Counted from the stretch's first letter, positions 1-7,124 are shown. The stretch is DNA of 11,965 nt from Dehalococcoidia bacterium UBA1141 (GCA_002311385.1 DCAE01000149.1:1-11965); one strand, 5' to 3'. Translations and numbers: made by a program. Notes: generated by a model not told the origin, from the sequence alone.

Positions 1-39
1 GCCTGGCACTCTTTTTAGGTCCGCTGGTTGCTTGGGTGG

Positions 40-1494
40 TTAGGTTTCTCGCCTACGCCGCCAGGCTCCAAATGACAGCAGGGCTAAAGGCGTTGCCAAT
101 AACAACAGGCTGCCTACGCCCGTTGGCACTGCGCCGCTGTCATGCAACGGTGAGCTGCATCCCCCTGGAGACGAAGGCTTAGCATTTTCATCCAGAGATG
201 CTGAGCGTGTGGCTTCCGTCGTGTCTGTGGGGGTGGATACAGAAGCCGATTCGGCGCCAGTTCCGGTATCACCATCAGACTCACCGGCGGCTTCCGATTC
301 AGCCGTAGAATCATTCGCAGATTCATCTTCTTGGTCGGCTGATTGCTGAGCCTCAATTTGCTTCTTCTCAAGTTCTTCTGGCGAAGGCAAGGGCTCAATG
401 CCAATGAACAGTCTCCACGCCGTGTCCAAGCCAGACTGGTCTAGGTCATAAACCTCTTGTAACGCAAGGTCGATGTCCAAAGTTCGCCGCAATGACCGGA
501 ACAGCTCGGACATTTTATCGATTCCATAAGTGCTAATCATGTAGTTGACCACCGACCTGCCTTGGCCATAGGCGATTATGATGTCGTCCGGAGTGCCCCC
601 GAAGGAATCTTGGTACCACAAAGGTCTGAGCCTTCTCGTGTAAATGCCGTACCGGAGAGCGGAATCATAACTGTCCGTGGGGTCGATGTTGCCGAACTCG
701 GCCAGACCTTCACTTAGCCAAGCAGGAACCTGACCCGAGGCGCTCCCAGCCGCTTCCGAAACCAGAAGGTGGGTGAATTCGTGGGACGTGGTGCCCTGCA
801 CGGTGGCATCAAATGCGTGGACCAGCAACACCCTTTCGTCAGAGAAGGCCATCCCTTGGGTCTGGAGCTGCTCACTCACCGCTTGGGACCGGAATGGCAA
901 GGCTGCCGCCATGTGACGGTAGTTATTGTAAGCGACGATTTGCAATGGTTCAGTGGGCGCAATGCCCAGCACCGGCACCATGCGCTCCATGGCTTTTTCA
1001 GCCGCTTTGAGAACAGTCTTGGCCCTTTCCTCCACATACTCACCGTAGTAATAAACGGTGATTAAGTCCGAATTGACGGTGAGCCAGTCGAAGCGGTGGT
1101 CATCGTAGACGTAGTCTTCCTCGGCGGTTCGGAGCACCGCACCGGCTTTGTCCCGAATTTCAAAGGAAAACTGAATCCTGGTGCCTGGAGGGAAATAACC
1201 GGCGCTGCCTCCGCTGGCCAGGATTGATTCACCTACAACCAGGTTGCCGGGTTCAAATTCCACGGTCCGGTAGGCACTGACACCTGAGTTGTTCGCCTTC
1301 CTGAAGAACACGCGGATCTCATCAATCTCTTCGGGGCTGCTGGCCGTGATGGTGAATTTGACGCCATCAGGGAACTGGCTCTCTGCGCCGGTGGCCACCA
1401 CTTCTATACCACCTTCGTCGGCAAGGGCCGAGGAGCCAGATATCAGTGCGACTGCAAGCAGCCCGATAGCAAAAATCAGTGTCAAATACCTCAC
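40..1494 (-). CDS. Secreted peptidase-MA-like zinc metalloprotease with C-terminal anchor
   Basis: This is a 484-aa predicted exported gluzincin protease of the peptidase MA-like type. Residues 1-25 form a signal peptide with a hydrophobic core and an ALA cleavage site before DEGG. A beta-rich N-terminal part (about 30-130) precedes the catalytic region, where HEFTH (238-242) supplies two zinc ligands and the catalytic Glu, and WLSEGLAEF (259-267) supplies the third ligand, Glu262. Residues 370-442 are an acidic Ser/Thr/Glu-rich linker, probably disordered. The end reads GGCSS (444-448), then a hydrophobic helix (about 458-478), then RRRR, as in C-terminal sorting tags or a simple tail anchor. 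The start is GTG with an AGGAGGG ribosome-binding site only a few bases upstream; no better start was seen. The substrate is unknown. The gene stands alone, divergent from mqnA. The family call is confident; the sorting role of the tail is inferred. Confidence 0.85.
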   Translation of the reverse strand: MRYLTLIFAIGLLAVALISGSSALADEGGIEVVATGAESQFPDGVKFTITASSPEEIDEIRVFFRKANNSGVSAYRTVEFEPGNLVVGESILASGGSAGYFPPGTRIQFSFEIRDKAGAVLRTAEEDYVYDDHRFDWLTVNSDLITVYYYGEYVEERAKTVLKAAEKAMERMVPVLGIAPTEPLQIVAYNNYRHMAAALPFRSQAVSEQLQTQGMAFSDERVLLVHAFDATVQGTTSHEFTHLLVSEAAGSASGQVPAWLSEGLAEFGNIDPTDSYDSALRYGIYTRRLRPLWYQDSFGGTPDDIIIAYGQGRSVVNYMISTYGIDKMSELFRSLRRTLDIDLALQEVYDLDQSGLDTAWRLFIGIEPLPSPEELEKKQIEAQQSADQEDESANDSTAESEAAGESDGDTGTGAESASVSTPTDTTEATRSASLDENAKPSSPGGCSSPLHDSGAVPTGVGSLLLLATPLALLSFGAWRRRRET

Positions 1495-1510
1495 GAACCC
1501 TCCTGAATCC

Positions 1511-1539
1511 AGTGTAATGGATAATTACGCCTATGTCGA
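1511..1539 (-). promoter_or_regulatory. Possible sigma70-type promoter of the metalloprotease gene
   Basis: On the minus strand TCGACA (1539-1534, one mismatch to TTGACA) is followed after exactly 17 bases by TACACT (1516-1511, four of six to TATAAT). A transcript would start near 1504, which leaves only a very short leader containing the AGGAGGG site. The spacing is good, but the short leader makes the call tentative. Confidence 0.35.
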
Positions 1540-1789
1540 AAAATCAGACTCATGTTTAGCCATTTGCTGAGGCGATGCGCCTCTGGAATCATTCAGATTC
1601 ATGACCCCAATGGTGTCTCGTGCATGTTATGGCGCCGGGCTCTGGCTATCCCTTGGCGGAAATCTCCTTGACGGAGAAATGCAAGCCGCCTAAAATCCTA
1701 TACGCGCTCCTAGAGCCGCAACCGTCCTTACACAACATCGGCGGTGAGCCGAGGAATTGATTTCTCCCTCGCCGATACCCCGATCAGTC

Positions 1790-1819
1790 TTGGCAAGCTT
1801 TTTAGAAATAATCCAAAAT
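1790..1819 (+). promoter_or_regulatory. Weak candidate promoter for mqnA
   Basis: TTGGCA (1790-1795, five of six to TTGACA) is followed after 18 bases by CAAAAT (1814-1819, four of six). This would give a leader of only about ten bases. There is no clear Shine-Dalgarno sequence before the mqnA ATG, which would suit a near-leaderless transcript. The evidence is weak. Confidence 0.22.
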
Positions 1820-1835
1820 ACTGTGGTGTTGATAA

Positions 1836-2591
1836 ATGTCGCTTAACGTTGCTCGAACGCCTTTCTTGAATGCCGAAGCCTTCTACGTGGATATGGAACG
1901 GCGAGGCCTTAGCCTACTAGATATTTTGCCGGGGGGAGTGGCAGCCGCCATAAAAAATGGCGAGATTGACGCCGGACCCGTCCCCTTGGTTGATGCATTC
2001 CGGCTGGAAGGTGAGACGAAACCTGTCTCCGGTTTTTGCATCTCAACCACCGAAAAGGCCATGAGCGTCCTCCTTTACTCCCAGAAACCCATAGAGGAGC
2101 TGGCGGGCGCCAACATAGCCCTGCCCGATGATGCGGAAACGTCGCACAAGCTATTACAGGTGCTTCTATCTCTAAAATACGAAGTGGAACCCCACGGCTA
2201 TGTGACGATGAATGACCCCCATGAAGCATTTCTGATTGCCGACGATCCGGCTTTGCGCCGACGGTTGGGGGCTCGAGGCTTTCCCCACCGTTACGACTTG
2301 GGTCAGGAATGGTTCCAGTGGACCGGTCTGCCATTTGTGTTCTCCCGGTGGGTCGCCCGAAATGACATCGGCGATGCCGACTTCCTTTTGCTGGAAGATA
2401 CTTTGTACGTGGGTCTGGAGGAAGGCGTAGAGAACCTGTTTCACGAGTCGGACCCCCGTGATAAATTATTGATGCTGCCCAAAGAGGTGGTCGAATACAT
2501 CCAAGGGCACCGGTTCTTCGTTGGCTTGTCCGAGAGAAAAGCGATTCAACTGTTCCAGAGCCACTTGAAGCAACTAAACTTGGACGGGTAG
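1836..2591 (+). CDS. mqnA: MqnA-family chorismate dehydratase (menaquinone, futalosine route)
   Basis: This 251-aa soluble protein has the MqnA/MqnD periplasmic-binding-protein-like fold. In the family MqnA dehydrates chorismate to 3-enolpyruvyl-benzoate, the first step of the futalosine menaquinone pathway. Supporting segments are RTPFLNAEAFY (7-17), the GEIDAGPVP stretch (42-50), SVLLYSQKPIEEL (77-89), an IADDPAL segment (135-140), and the strongly MqnA-like YDLGQEW followed by WTGLPFVF (153-169). Length is slightly short of typical MqnA because the extreme N-terminus is trimmed. A TAA codon lies directly before the ATG, so this is the most upstream possible start; no good ribosome-binding site is seen. 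The methylenetetrahydrofolate-reductase-like gene follows after 28 bases, probably in the same operon. No other mqn gene is in view, so a related but different substrate remains possible. Confidence 0.8.
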   Translation: MSLNVARTPFLNAEAFYVDMERRGLSLLDILPGGVAAAIKNGEIDAGPVPLVDAFRLEGETKPVSGFCISTTEKAMSVLLYSQKPIEELAGANIALPDDAETSHKLLQVLLSLKYEVEPHGYVTMNDPHEAFLIADDPALRRRLGARGFPHRYDLGQEWFQWTGLPFVFSRWVARNDIGDADFLLLEDTLYVGLEEGVENLFHESDPRDKLLMLPKEVVEYIQGHRFFVGLSERKAIQLFQSHLKQLNLDG

Positions 2592-2619
2592 GCACTTCTC
2601 GCCTTCAAAATGTGCCGAT

Positions 2620-3486
2620 ATGGCCAAAGTCACCGAAAAATGTTTTGAGGAATCCGGCCGCCCTTGTTTCATTTGCGATTTTTCTCCGCCCCGTTCCGGC
2701 GACGGTTTAGTCCTCCAGAACGCCGATATACCGGCTGATTTCATTTCAATCGCCTACAACCCCGGCAGGGCCGTGAGGGTAAACTCAGCCATGCTGGCGG
2801 CGGCCATCAAGCAACACTCGGGTATGGACACCATCTTTACCCTGGCCACCAGGGACATGAACAAATTGGCGCTACAGTCCCAGATGTTGGGCGCCCAGGT
2901 TTTGGACTTAGAAAACGTGGTTGTGGTGCAAGGGGACCCCTTTGGCCAGCGAGACCAAGGTGTGGTCAAAGAGGTTGGCGATACTCACCCCACACAATTC
3001 ATAGCAGCACTCAGAGCAATGAACCAAGGGATCGACTTCCGGGGGTCTCAGCTTCGCTCGCCAACAAGCATCTGCATCGGCGCGACCGCCGACTTGGGGC
3101 GAGACACGGACCAAGAAGCTGCCTTGGCAGTGCGAAAAGTGGAGGCTGGAGCCGAGTTTTTCATGACCCAGCCCATTTTCGACGTAGCAGAAGCGGACAA
3201 GTTCCTCGATTCATATCGCAGTAAATCAGGAACGGATTTATCAGTCCCAGTATTTTATGGTCTCCAAATCATGGAGAAGGACGGGGTGATTTTCAGTTCG
3301 GTGCCGGAATCCGTGAGGGAAGAATTGGAGAAAGGACGTTCCGGAGTAGAGATTGCACTGGAACTCTACCGGCGATTCCGGGAGCACGGTCTGAATAACG
3401 CATATCTGATGCCGCCAATACGCCGCGGCGGCGCCAGAAACTATGAGGCCGCACAGCAAGTGCTGGCGGCCTCAAAATCTCTATAG
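2620..3486 (+). CDS. Methylenetetrahydrofolate reductase family protein (YitJ/MetF-like)
   Basis: This 288-aa protein belongs to the FAD-dependent methylenetetrahydrofolate reductase TIM-barrel family, which reduces 5,10-methylene- to 5-methyl-tetrahydrofolate. Seen are the first-strand motif CDFSPPR (19-25), LATRDMN (75-81), GDP (105-107, matching the flavin-site Asp region of E. coli MetF), GATADLG (154-160) and EAGAEFFMTQPIFD (175-188) with the conserved Gln184. The last two resemble the MTHFR half of YitJ-type proteins more than E. coli MetF, and no homocysteine methyltransferase domain is attached. The position of the catalytic Glu28 of E. coli MetF (FEFFPP) is Asp20 here, which may alter activity or substrate. 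The gene lies 28 bases after mqnA, probably cotranscribed, and converges on the TPP-enzyme gene. The family call is secure; the exact reaction is not. Confidence 0.85.
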   Translation: MAKVTEKCFEESGRPCFICDFSPPRSGDGLVLQNADIPADFISIAYNPGRAVRVNSAMLAAAIKQHSGMDTIFTLATRDMNKLALQSQMLGAQVLDLENVVVVQGDPFGQRDQGVVKEVGDTHPTQFIAALRAMNQGIDFRGSQLRSPTSICIGATADLGRDTDQEAALAVRKVEAGAEFFMTQPIFDVAEADKFLDSYRSKSGTDLSVPVFYGLQIMEKDGVIFSSVPESVREELEKGRSGVEIALELYRRFREHGLNNAYLMPPIRRGGARNYEAAQQVLAASKSL

Positions 3487-3500
3487 ACGCATTAGTTGGA

Positions 3501-3526
3501 TTAAGGGCTCTCCAGGTTAAGGGCTC
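3501..3526. repeat. Short direct repeat between convergent genes
   Basis: TTAAGGGCTC occurs at 3501-3510 and again at 3517-3526, 16 bases apart. The second copy overlaps the stop codon of the leftward TPP-enzyme gene. Only 30 bases separate this gene from the rightward reductase gene, and no hairpin terminator was seen there. Confidence 0.5.
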
Positions 3527-5187
3527 CACGGAACCGGCGCCATTTCCTCGATGTCCGTGATTACCTCCACCACCGCTGGCCTGCCAGATGCCAAAGCCTG
3601 CTCAATGGCGCTCTGGATTTGATTGGGATCTGTCACTTGTATCCCGAAGCAACCCATTGATTCTGCGATTTTGGATATGTCCACGTCCGTAAAGGCGAAT
3701 AACTCGGTGGGGTTGCCTGAGTAGCCCTGATAAGCCACTAGGTCGCCTCTCATGTTCTGGCTCAGAGCCCGGTTGTTGTTCACCACGGTCACGGCATTTA
3801 TCCCGTGGCGTACCGCCGTCTCCAGTTCACCGATGTGGTACCAAAAACCACCGTCCCCGGTAAAGCAAATCACAGGTCGCTCCGGCGCGGCGCATTTGGC
3901 TCCAAGAGCTGCGGGCAGGCCCCAGCCCAGGGACCCTGCCGCCCTCAAGTAGCTCTGTTCCGGGTGGTTCAGGTCCACCATGCTGCCGGTCCAGATACCA
4001 GCGTGGCCAGTGTCGGCCAGCAATATTGCGTCAGATGGCAACGATTTGGTTAAATCGTTGCACAGCCGTTGAGGAAGGATCGGCACAGCACCGGAATTAT
4101 AAAGCGGCTCTACCTCATCCTTCCATTCCTTCACCAGTTGTTGGGCCCGTTCCACCCATTCCTTCCGCTCGCCCATAGGTTCCATGGCCTCAATCAAGCG
4201 GCGGACACTGGCTTTGGCATCTCCTTGCATGGCGACTTGGGTTGGGTAGTTTCGGCCCAATTCCGAAGGGTCGATGTCTATCTGGATTATCGGGGTGCCC
4301 ATGGCTGGAATCTTCCAGTCCAGTGTCACTTGGCTGCCGGTATGGCTACCCACGAAAAGCACCAAGTCGGCTTCGCTCACTACCCGATTTGCGCACCAGC
4401 GGCTGTATGAACCGACCACTCCCACTGACAGAGGATGGTCTTCGGGAATCGTGCCTTTGGCGTTCAGCGAGGTTGCTACCGGTATGTTCAGCATCTCAGC
4501 CAATTCCACGATTTCCTGTTGTGCGCTGGATGCGGTAACTCCGCCGCCCGCCATGATTACCGGGCGCCGGGCACCAGCAAGGGCTTGGGCGGCATCGCGC
4601 ACGAGTTGGGGCTCCGGCTCCGGGCGGAAGGCGGGTCGCTGGGCAAAAGCCGCCTCAACTATCACTTCCAAGTCTGCTTCTCCGTCGGAAACCACGTCGC
4701 CGGATATGCCCTGTAGGTCCAGGTGCACAGGAGCGGTGGCCCCGGTGGTCGCTTCCCGGAACGCTTGGCGCACCAAGTGAGGTAGCTGCTCTGCGCTGTC
4801 CACCACCACGCTGTACTTGGTCACGGCGCTGAATGGCTGCATGTGGTCGATCTCTTGGTATGAGTTCCGGTATTGGTGGGTCAAAGGCCGGTGGCCGGTT
4901 ATGGCTATAACAGGAGAGAGCCCCAGGAAGGCGTCTTGGAGACCAGCGGCCAGGTTCACCGCGCCAACTGATTGGGCCATGCACACACCGGGCCGGTTGG
5001 AGGCTCGGGCGTAGCCGTCGGCCATATAGGCTGCCGATTTTTCGCCGTGGGTGATGATGCGCTGGATTCCCAGTTGCTCCATCTCCACCATTACCTTCCG
5101 TGCGATGACCGGTACCAAAAAGGCGTGGGTAACGCCGTACCCGTGCATAGTTTCCGCAATGAACCGGCCCCCGGACATCTTAGGCAT
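3517..5187 (-). CDS. TPP-dependent enzyme, acetolactate-synthase large-subunit-like
   Basis: This 556-aa protein has the three-domain architecture of the acetolactate synthase/benzoylformate decarboxylase superfamily: an N-terminal pyrimidine-binding domain (about 5-165), a central domain (about 190-330) and a C-terminal diphosphate-binding domain (about 370-545). The cofactor-activating Glu is E49 in HGEKSAAYMADGYAR. The TPP-Mg motif starts at GDGGF (444-448) and closes at NNN (470-472). The start has a GGAGG site about eight bases upstream. It probably decarboxylates or ligates a 2-oxoacid. The glycine/proline-rich loop usual in acetolactate synthase (PGG after the first strand) reads LVPVIA here, and the SGPGATN segment reads SVGAVN, so it is probably not the IlvB of valine synthesis; no small subunit is adjacent. 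It is the last gene of the leftward unit, after the carboxymuconolactone decarboxylase gene. Confidence 0.88.
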   Translation of the reverse strand: MPKMSGGRFIAETMHGYGVTHAFLVPVIARKVMVEMEQLGIQRIITHGEKSAAYMADGYARASNRPGVCMAQSVGAVNLAAGLQDAFLGLSPVIAITGHRPLTHQYRNSYQEIDHMQPFSAVTKYSVVVDSAEQLPHLVRQAFREATTGATAPVHLDLQGISGDVVSDGEADLEVIVEAAFAQRPAFRPEPEPQLVRDAAQALAGARRPVIMAGGGVTASSAQQEIVELAEMLNIPVATSLNAKGTIPEDHPLSVGVVGSYSRWCANRVVSEADLVLFVGSHTGSQVTLDWKIPAMGTPIIQIDIDPSELGRNYPTQVAMQGDAKASVRRLIEAMEPMGERKEWVERAQQLVKEWKDEVEPLYNSGAVPILPQRLCNDLTKSLPSDAILLADTGHAGIWTGSMVDLNHPEQSYLRAAGSLGWGLPAALGAKCAAPERPVICFTGDGGFWYHIGELETAVRHGINAVTVVNNNRALSQNMRGDLVAYQGYSGNPTELFAFTDVDISKIAESMGCFGIQVTDPNQIQSAIEQALASGRPAVVEVITDIEEMAPVPWSP

Positions 5188-5285
5188 GGTGCTTCCTCCG
5201 TGTATGGCGTTGATTCGCTCTGTTGTTTAAGTTTCAGTGTGGGCTGATTTGGTTCAGATTATCGGCGGTATGAGCTGGACTAGGA

Positions 5286-5594
5286 CTAACGAGCGTCAAA
5301 AACATCTTTGGCAATCTTGGACGCTTGGGCTGCCGTGGGCCATCCGGCGTAGAAAGCCATGTGGGTGATAACCTCTCCGATTTCCTCTTTAGTGACACCG
5401 TTGTCCAGCGCTCGGCCGATGTGGCCCGGCAGTTGGCCGGTACGGTACAGAGCTATCAGAGTCGCTACGGTAATCAAACTGCGGTCTCTTTTGGACAATC
5501 CTGGGCGCTCCCAAACATCGCCGAATAATACGTCAACCGTAAGTTCAGCCAGGCCGGGTGCGACTTCCTTCATGATTTCTCTAGGTGTGGTCAT
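5286..5594 (-). CDS. Carboxymuconolactone decarboxylase family protein
   Basis: This 102-aa all-alpha protein belongs to the carboxymuconolactone decarboxylase (CMD) family. The diagnostic stretch runs from LSKRDRSLITVA (33-44) through GHIGRALDNGV (57-67) to EIGEVITHMAFYAGWP (71-86). It has no CxxC, so it is of the PcaC-like type and not an AhpD-type peroxidase. A GTG start 6 bases further up (5600) is possible by frame, but that GTG lies inside the GGAG of the ribosome-binding site; the ATG at 5594 has AAAGGAG five bases upstream and is preferred. Family members act on ring-cleavage lactones or act as small decarboxylases or isomerases. It sits between the SDR and TPP-enzyme genes, with about 100-base gaps on both sides. 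The substrate is not determinable from the sequence. Confidence 0.85.
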   Translation of the reverse strand: MTTPREIMKEVAPGLAELTVDVLFGDVWERPGLSKRDRSLITVATLIALYRTGQLPGHIGRALDNGVTKEEIGEVITHMAFYAGWPTAAQASKIAKDVFDAR

Positions 5595-5632
5595 GTTCAC
5601 TCCTTTAATTGGTCTTAACGTAAGATTCCAAA

Positions 5633-5650
5633 TTCGGCACTTTAACCGAA
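5633..5650. repeat. Small inverted repeat upstream of the CMD gene
   Basis: TTCGG (5633-5637) and CCGAA (5646-5650) can pair across eight bases, about 40 bases upstream of the CMD start. The element is short and could be chance; it might be a regulator site or a leader hairpin. Confidence 0.25.
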
Positions 5651-5713
5651 ATTCTCGGCAGAGTATATGCCTATGAACAGTGGGGCGATAGTGTCATTGG
5701 GCAACAGGATTTA

Positions 5714-6535
5714 CTAGAGAGTGGGCTGTAGTCCCCAGGTTTTGCCAAAGTCGGCCCGTTCAATTAGCTGACCGGTGAAACTCTTGGCACTCTGACCGGC
5801 CAGCCAAATCGCTGCCGGTATAATCTCATCGGGCTCGGCCATAGGGATGTGGGCGGTGCCGGGCCAGTCGCCTCGGCGGTTCATCCAGGTGTCCACCCGG
5901 CCCGGACTCAAGACGTTAACCGCAATGTTGTGCTCCCTGACTTCCTCTGCCAGGCTCAGGAACATCCGGTCAAGGGCTGCCTTGCTCATGGAATAACCAA
6001 CCCTACCCAGCCGGTATCCCCTGGCTGCGCCGGATGTGATGCAGAAGATTGAGCCGCCCGAGTCGGAAGAGGTGTCCGAAGCAATCATTGCCGGCAGGGC
6101 AAATTTGCACAGCAACAGAGGCCCCCGGATATTCACCGCCAAACAGCGGTCCAAATCTTCGATTTCCAAGTCAATCACCGGAGACGCGCAGTCGATCCCA
6201 GCGTTGGAAACCAGAATGTCTACGCGGCCAAAATGGTCCAGGGTTGTGGCTACCAACCGCTGAATATCGTCCGCCTGGGACACGTCGCATTTGACCGCGA
6301 TTCCAGTACCACCCTGTTCCTCGATGCGCTCCAGGGTATCGCCGATTGTGCCGGAGCCGTATTTCTCGTAGGGAGTATTGGCGGATGTGTCCGTTTCGGT
6401 GCGAGAAGCAACCACGACCTTGACGCCTTGGGAGCTTAATCCGAGACAAATCGACCGGCCAATCCCCCGGCTACCGCCAGTGACCACCGCAACCTTGCCC
6501 TTTAGAGAAACTAAAGAGCTATCCTTTTTAGGCAT
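5714..6535 (-). CDS. SDR family NAD(P)-dependent oxidoreductase
   Basis: This is a 273-aa classical short-chain dehydrogenase/reductase counted from the ATG at 6535. The Rossmann motif TGGSRGIG is at 20-27, NAG at 111-113, the catalytic Ser at 168 (ITSGAA) and Y181-S-M-S-K185 completes the active site. The C-terminal part has the usual SPGRVDT segment. An insertion of about 20 residues after the second strand is present in some SDRs. The frame is open further up to a TTG at 6616, but those 27 extra residues are encoded by a short tandem repeat and do not resemble the fold, so I place the start at 6535; no clear ribosome-binding site supports either choice. It reduces or oxidises an alcohol/ketone of unknown identity in the unit DUF35-SDR-CMD-TPP enzyme. 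Confidence 0.88.
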   Translation of the reverse strand: MPKKDSSLVSLKGKVAVVTGGSRGIGRSICLGLSSQGVKVVVASRTETDTSANTPYEKYGSGTIGDTLERIEEQGGTGIAVKCDVSQADDIQRLVATTLDHFGRVDILVSNAGIDCASPVIDLEIEDLDRCLAVNIRGPLLLCKFALPAMIASDTSSDSGGSIFCITSGAARGYRLGRVGYSMSKAALDRMFLSLAEEVREHNIAVNVLSPGRVDTWMNRRGDWPGTAHIPMAEPDEIIPAAIWLAGQSAKSFTGQLIERADFGKTWGLQPTL

Positions 6536-6553
6536 CTGTCGCGGGCATCTGAT

Positions 6554-6587
6554 GTTGGATGGTCCGTTGGATGGTCTGATGGATGAC
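6554..6587. repeat. 12-bp tandem repeat upstream of the SDR gene
   Basis: GTTGGATGGTCC (6554-6565) is followed directly by GTTGGATGGTCT (6566-6577) and then a degenerate GATGGATGAC (6578-6587). It lies between the DUF35 stop and the preferred SDR start, and would be translated only if the SDR started at the TTG at 6616. Confidence 0.7.
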
Positions 6588-6631
6588 TTGAAGGAAGGCA
6601 GCTTGGGTACATTCAACGGCTGCGGACGACA

Positions 6632-7063
6632 TTAAGACGCTGGCCTGAACATGGGGAGGTTGATATTATCGTCTAGTTGCTGAAAAACGACCTCGACGGC
6701 CATGCCTATTTTTATCAATGCCGGGTCAGGCTCAATCTCCACGAGATTGGTGGGTATCCGGGCTCCGCTTTCCACTTCCACGATGGCGGCGATGTACGGG
6801 ACCCGGTCCCGGAAAACCGGTGTTGGCCCTCGGTGGACGATGGAGAAGGTGTGGAGCGTGCCTTGACCGCTGCTCTGAATCCAGTCCGTGTCCCTGGAGA
6901 AGCAGTTGGGGCAGATATCCCTGGGATAGAAATATGCTTGGTCGCAACTCTTGCAGTGACGAAGCCAGAGTTCGTTGGCCTTGCATTTTTCCCAATAAAA
7001 GTCGGATTCGGGCTGGGTTAGAGGAGCAGGTATGGGAGGCAGGTCCTGGGCCGGTTGGGTCAT
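6632..7063 (-). CDS. DUF35 zinc-ribbon/OB-fold acyl-CoA-associated protein
   Basis: This 143-aa protein has an N-terminal helix (about 17-35), a rubredoxin-like zinc ribbon with C37, C40, C51 and C54 (CKSC and CPNC), and a C-terminal OB-fold (about 65-140), the standard DUF35 layout. Family members (for example ChsH2 and partners of SCPx-type thiolases) bind acyl-CoA partners or act as subunits of hydratases and thiolases. Longer starts exist at 7153 (TTG) and 7108 (ATG), but the TTG lies inside the -35 box of the promoter read upstream, while the ATG at 7063 has a GGAG site six bases away and gives a family-length protein. It is the first gene of the leftward unit. No thiolase or hydratase partner is visible in the window. 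Confidence 0.85.
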   Translation of the reverse strand: MTQPAQDLPPIPAPLTQPESDFYWEKCKANELWLRHCKSCDQAYFYPRDICPNCFSRDTDWIQSSGQGTLHTFSIVHRGPTPVFRDRVPYIAAIVEVESGARIPTNLVEIEPDPALIKIGMAVEVVFQQLDDNINLPMFRPAS

Positions 7064-7124
7064 GTATCGCTCCAAGACGGAAGAGATGCCAGGCTTTGGT
7101 TCGTGCATATTGGATTGTGCATAG

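Larger units (their letters stand above)
1495..1835. other. Divergent intergenic region with several inverted repeats
   Basis: These 341 bases between the protease and mqnA contain no convincing gene. Four small inverted repeats can be read: GAGGCG/CGCCTC around ATG (1569-1583); GAATC/GATTC around five bases (1586-1600); a nested element with outer GGCGG/CCGCC (1655-1659, 1686-1690) and inner TCTCC/GGAGA (1663-1667, 1673-1677); and ATCGGCG/CGCCGAT (1737-1743, 1770-1776). The region must hold the promoters of both divergent genes. The hairpins may belong to a structured leader or small RNA, but no known riboswitch or RNA consensus was recognised. Confidence 0.5.

Noticed and set aside
1..39. 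Possible tail of a rightward gene ending in TAG at 16-18
   Set aside because: Only five codons are in the window, so nothing supports a coding call.
1909..2595. A 228-codon open frame on the minus strand opposite mqnA
   Set aside because: It lies almost wholly antisense to a clear MqnA-family gene, has an Arg/Pro/Ser-rich composition typical of shadow frames, and shows no domain.
4274..4780. A 168-codon rightward frame inside the TPP-enzyme gene
   Set aside because: It is antisense to well-conserved TPP-enzyme sequence and resembles no protein family.
3517..5187. Assignment as ilvB (acetolactate synthase large subunit)
   Set aside because: The PGG and SGPGATN loop motifs are changed, no small subunit or other valine-pathway gene is adjacent, and neighbours are catabolic families.
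5286..5594. AhpD-type alkylhydroperoxidase
   Set aside because: The CxxC redox pair of AhpD is absent; the sequence matches the PcaC-like side of the family.
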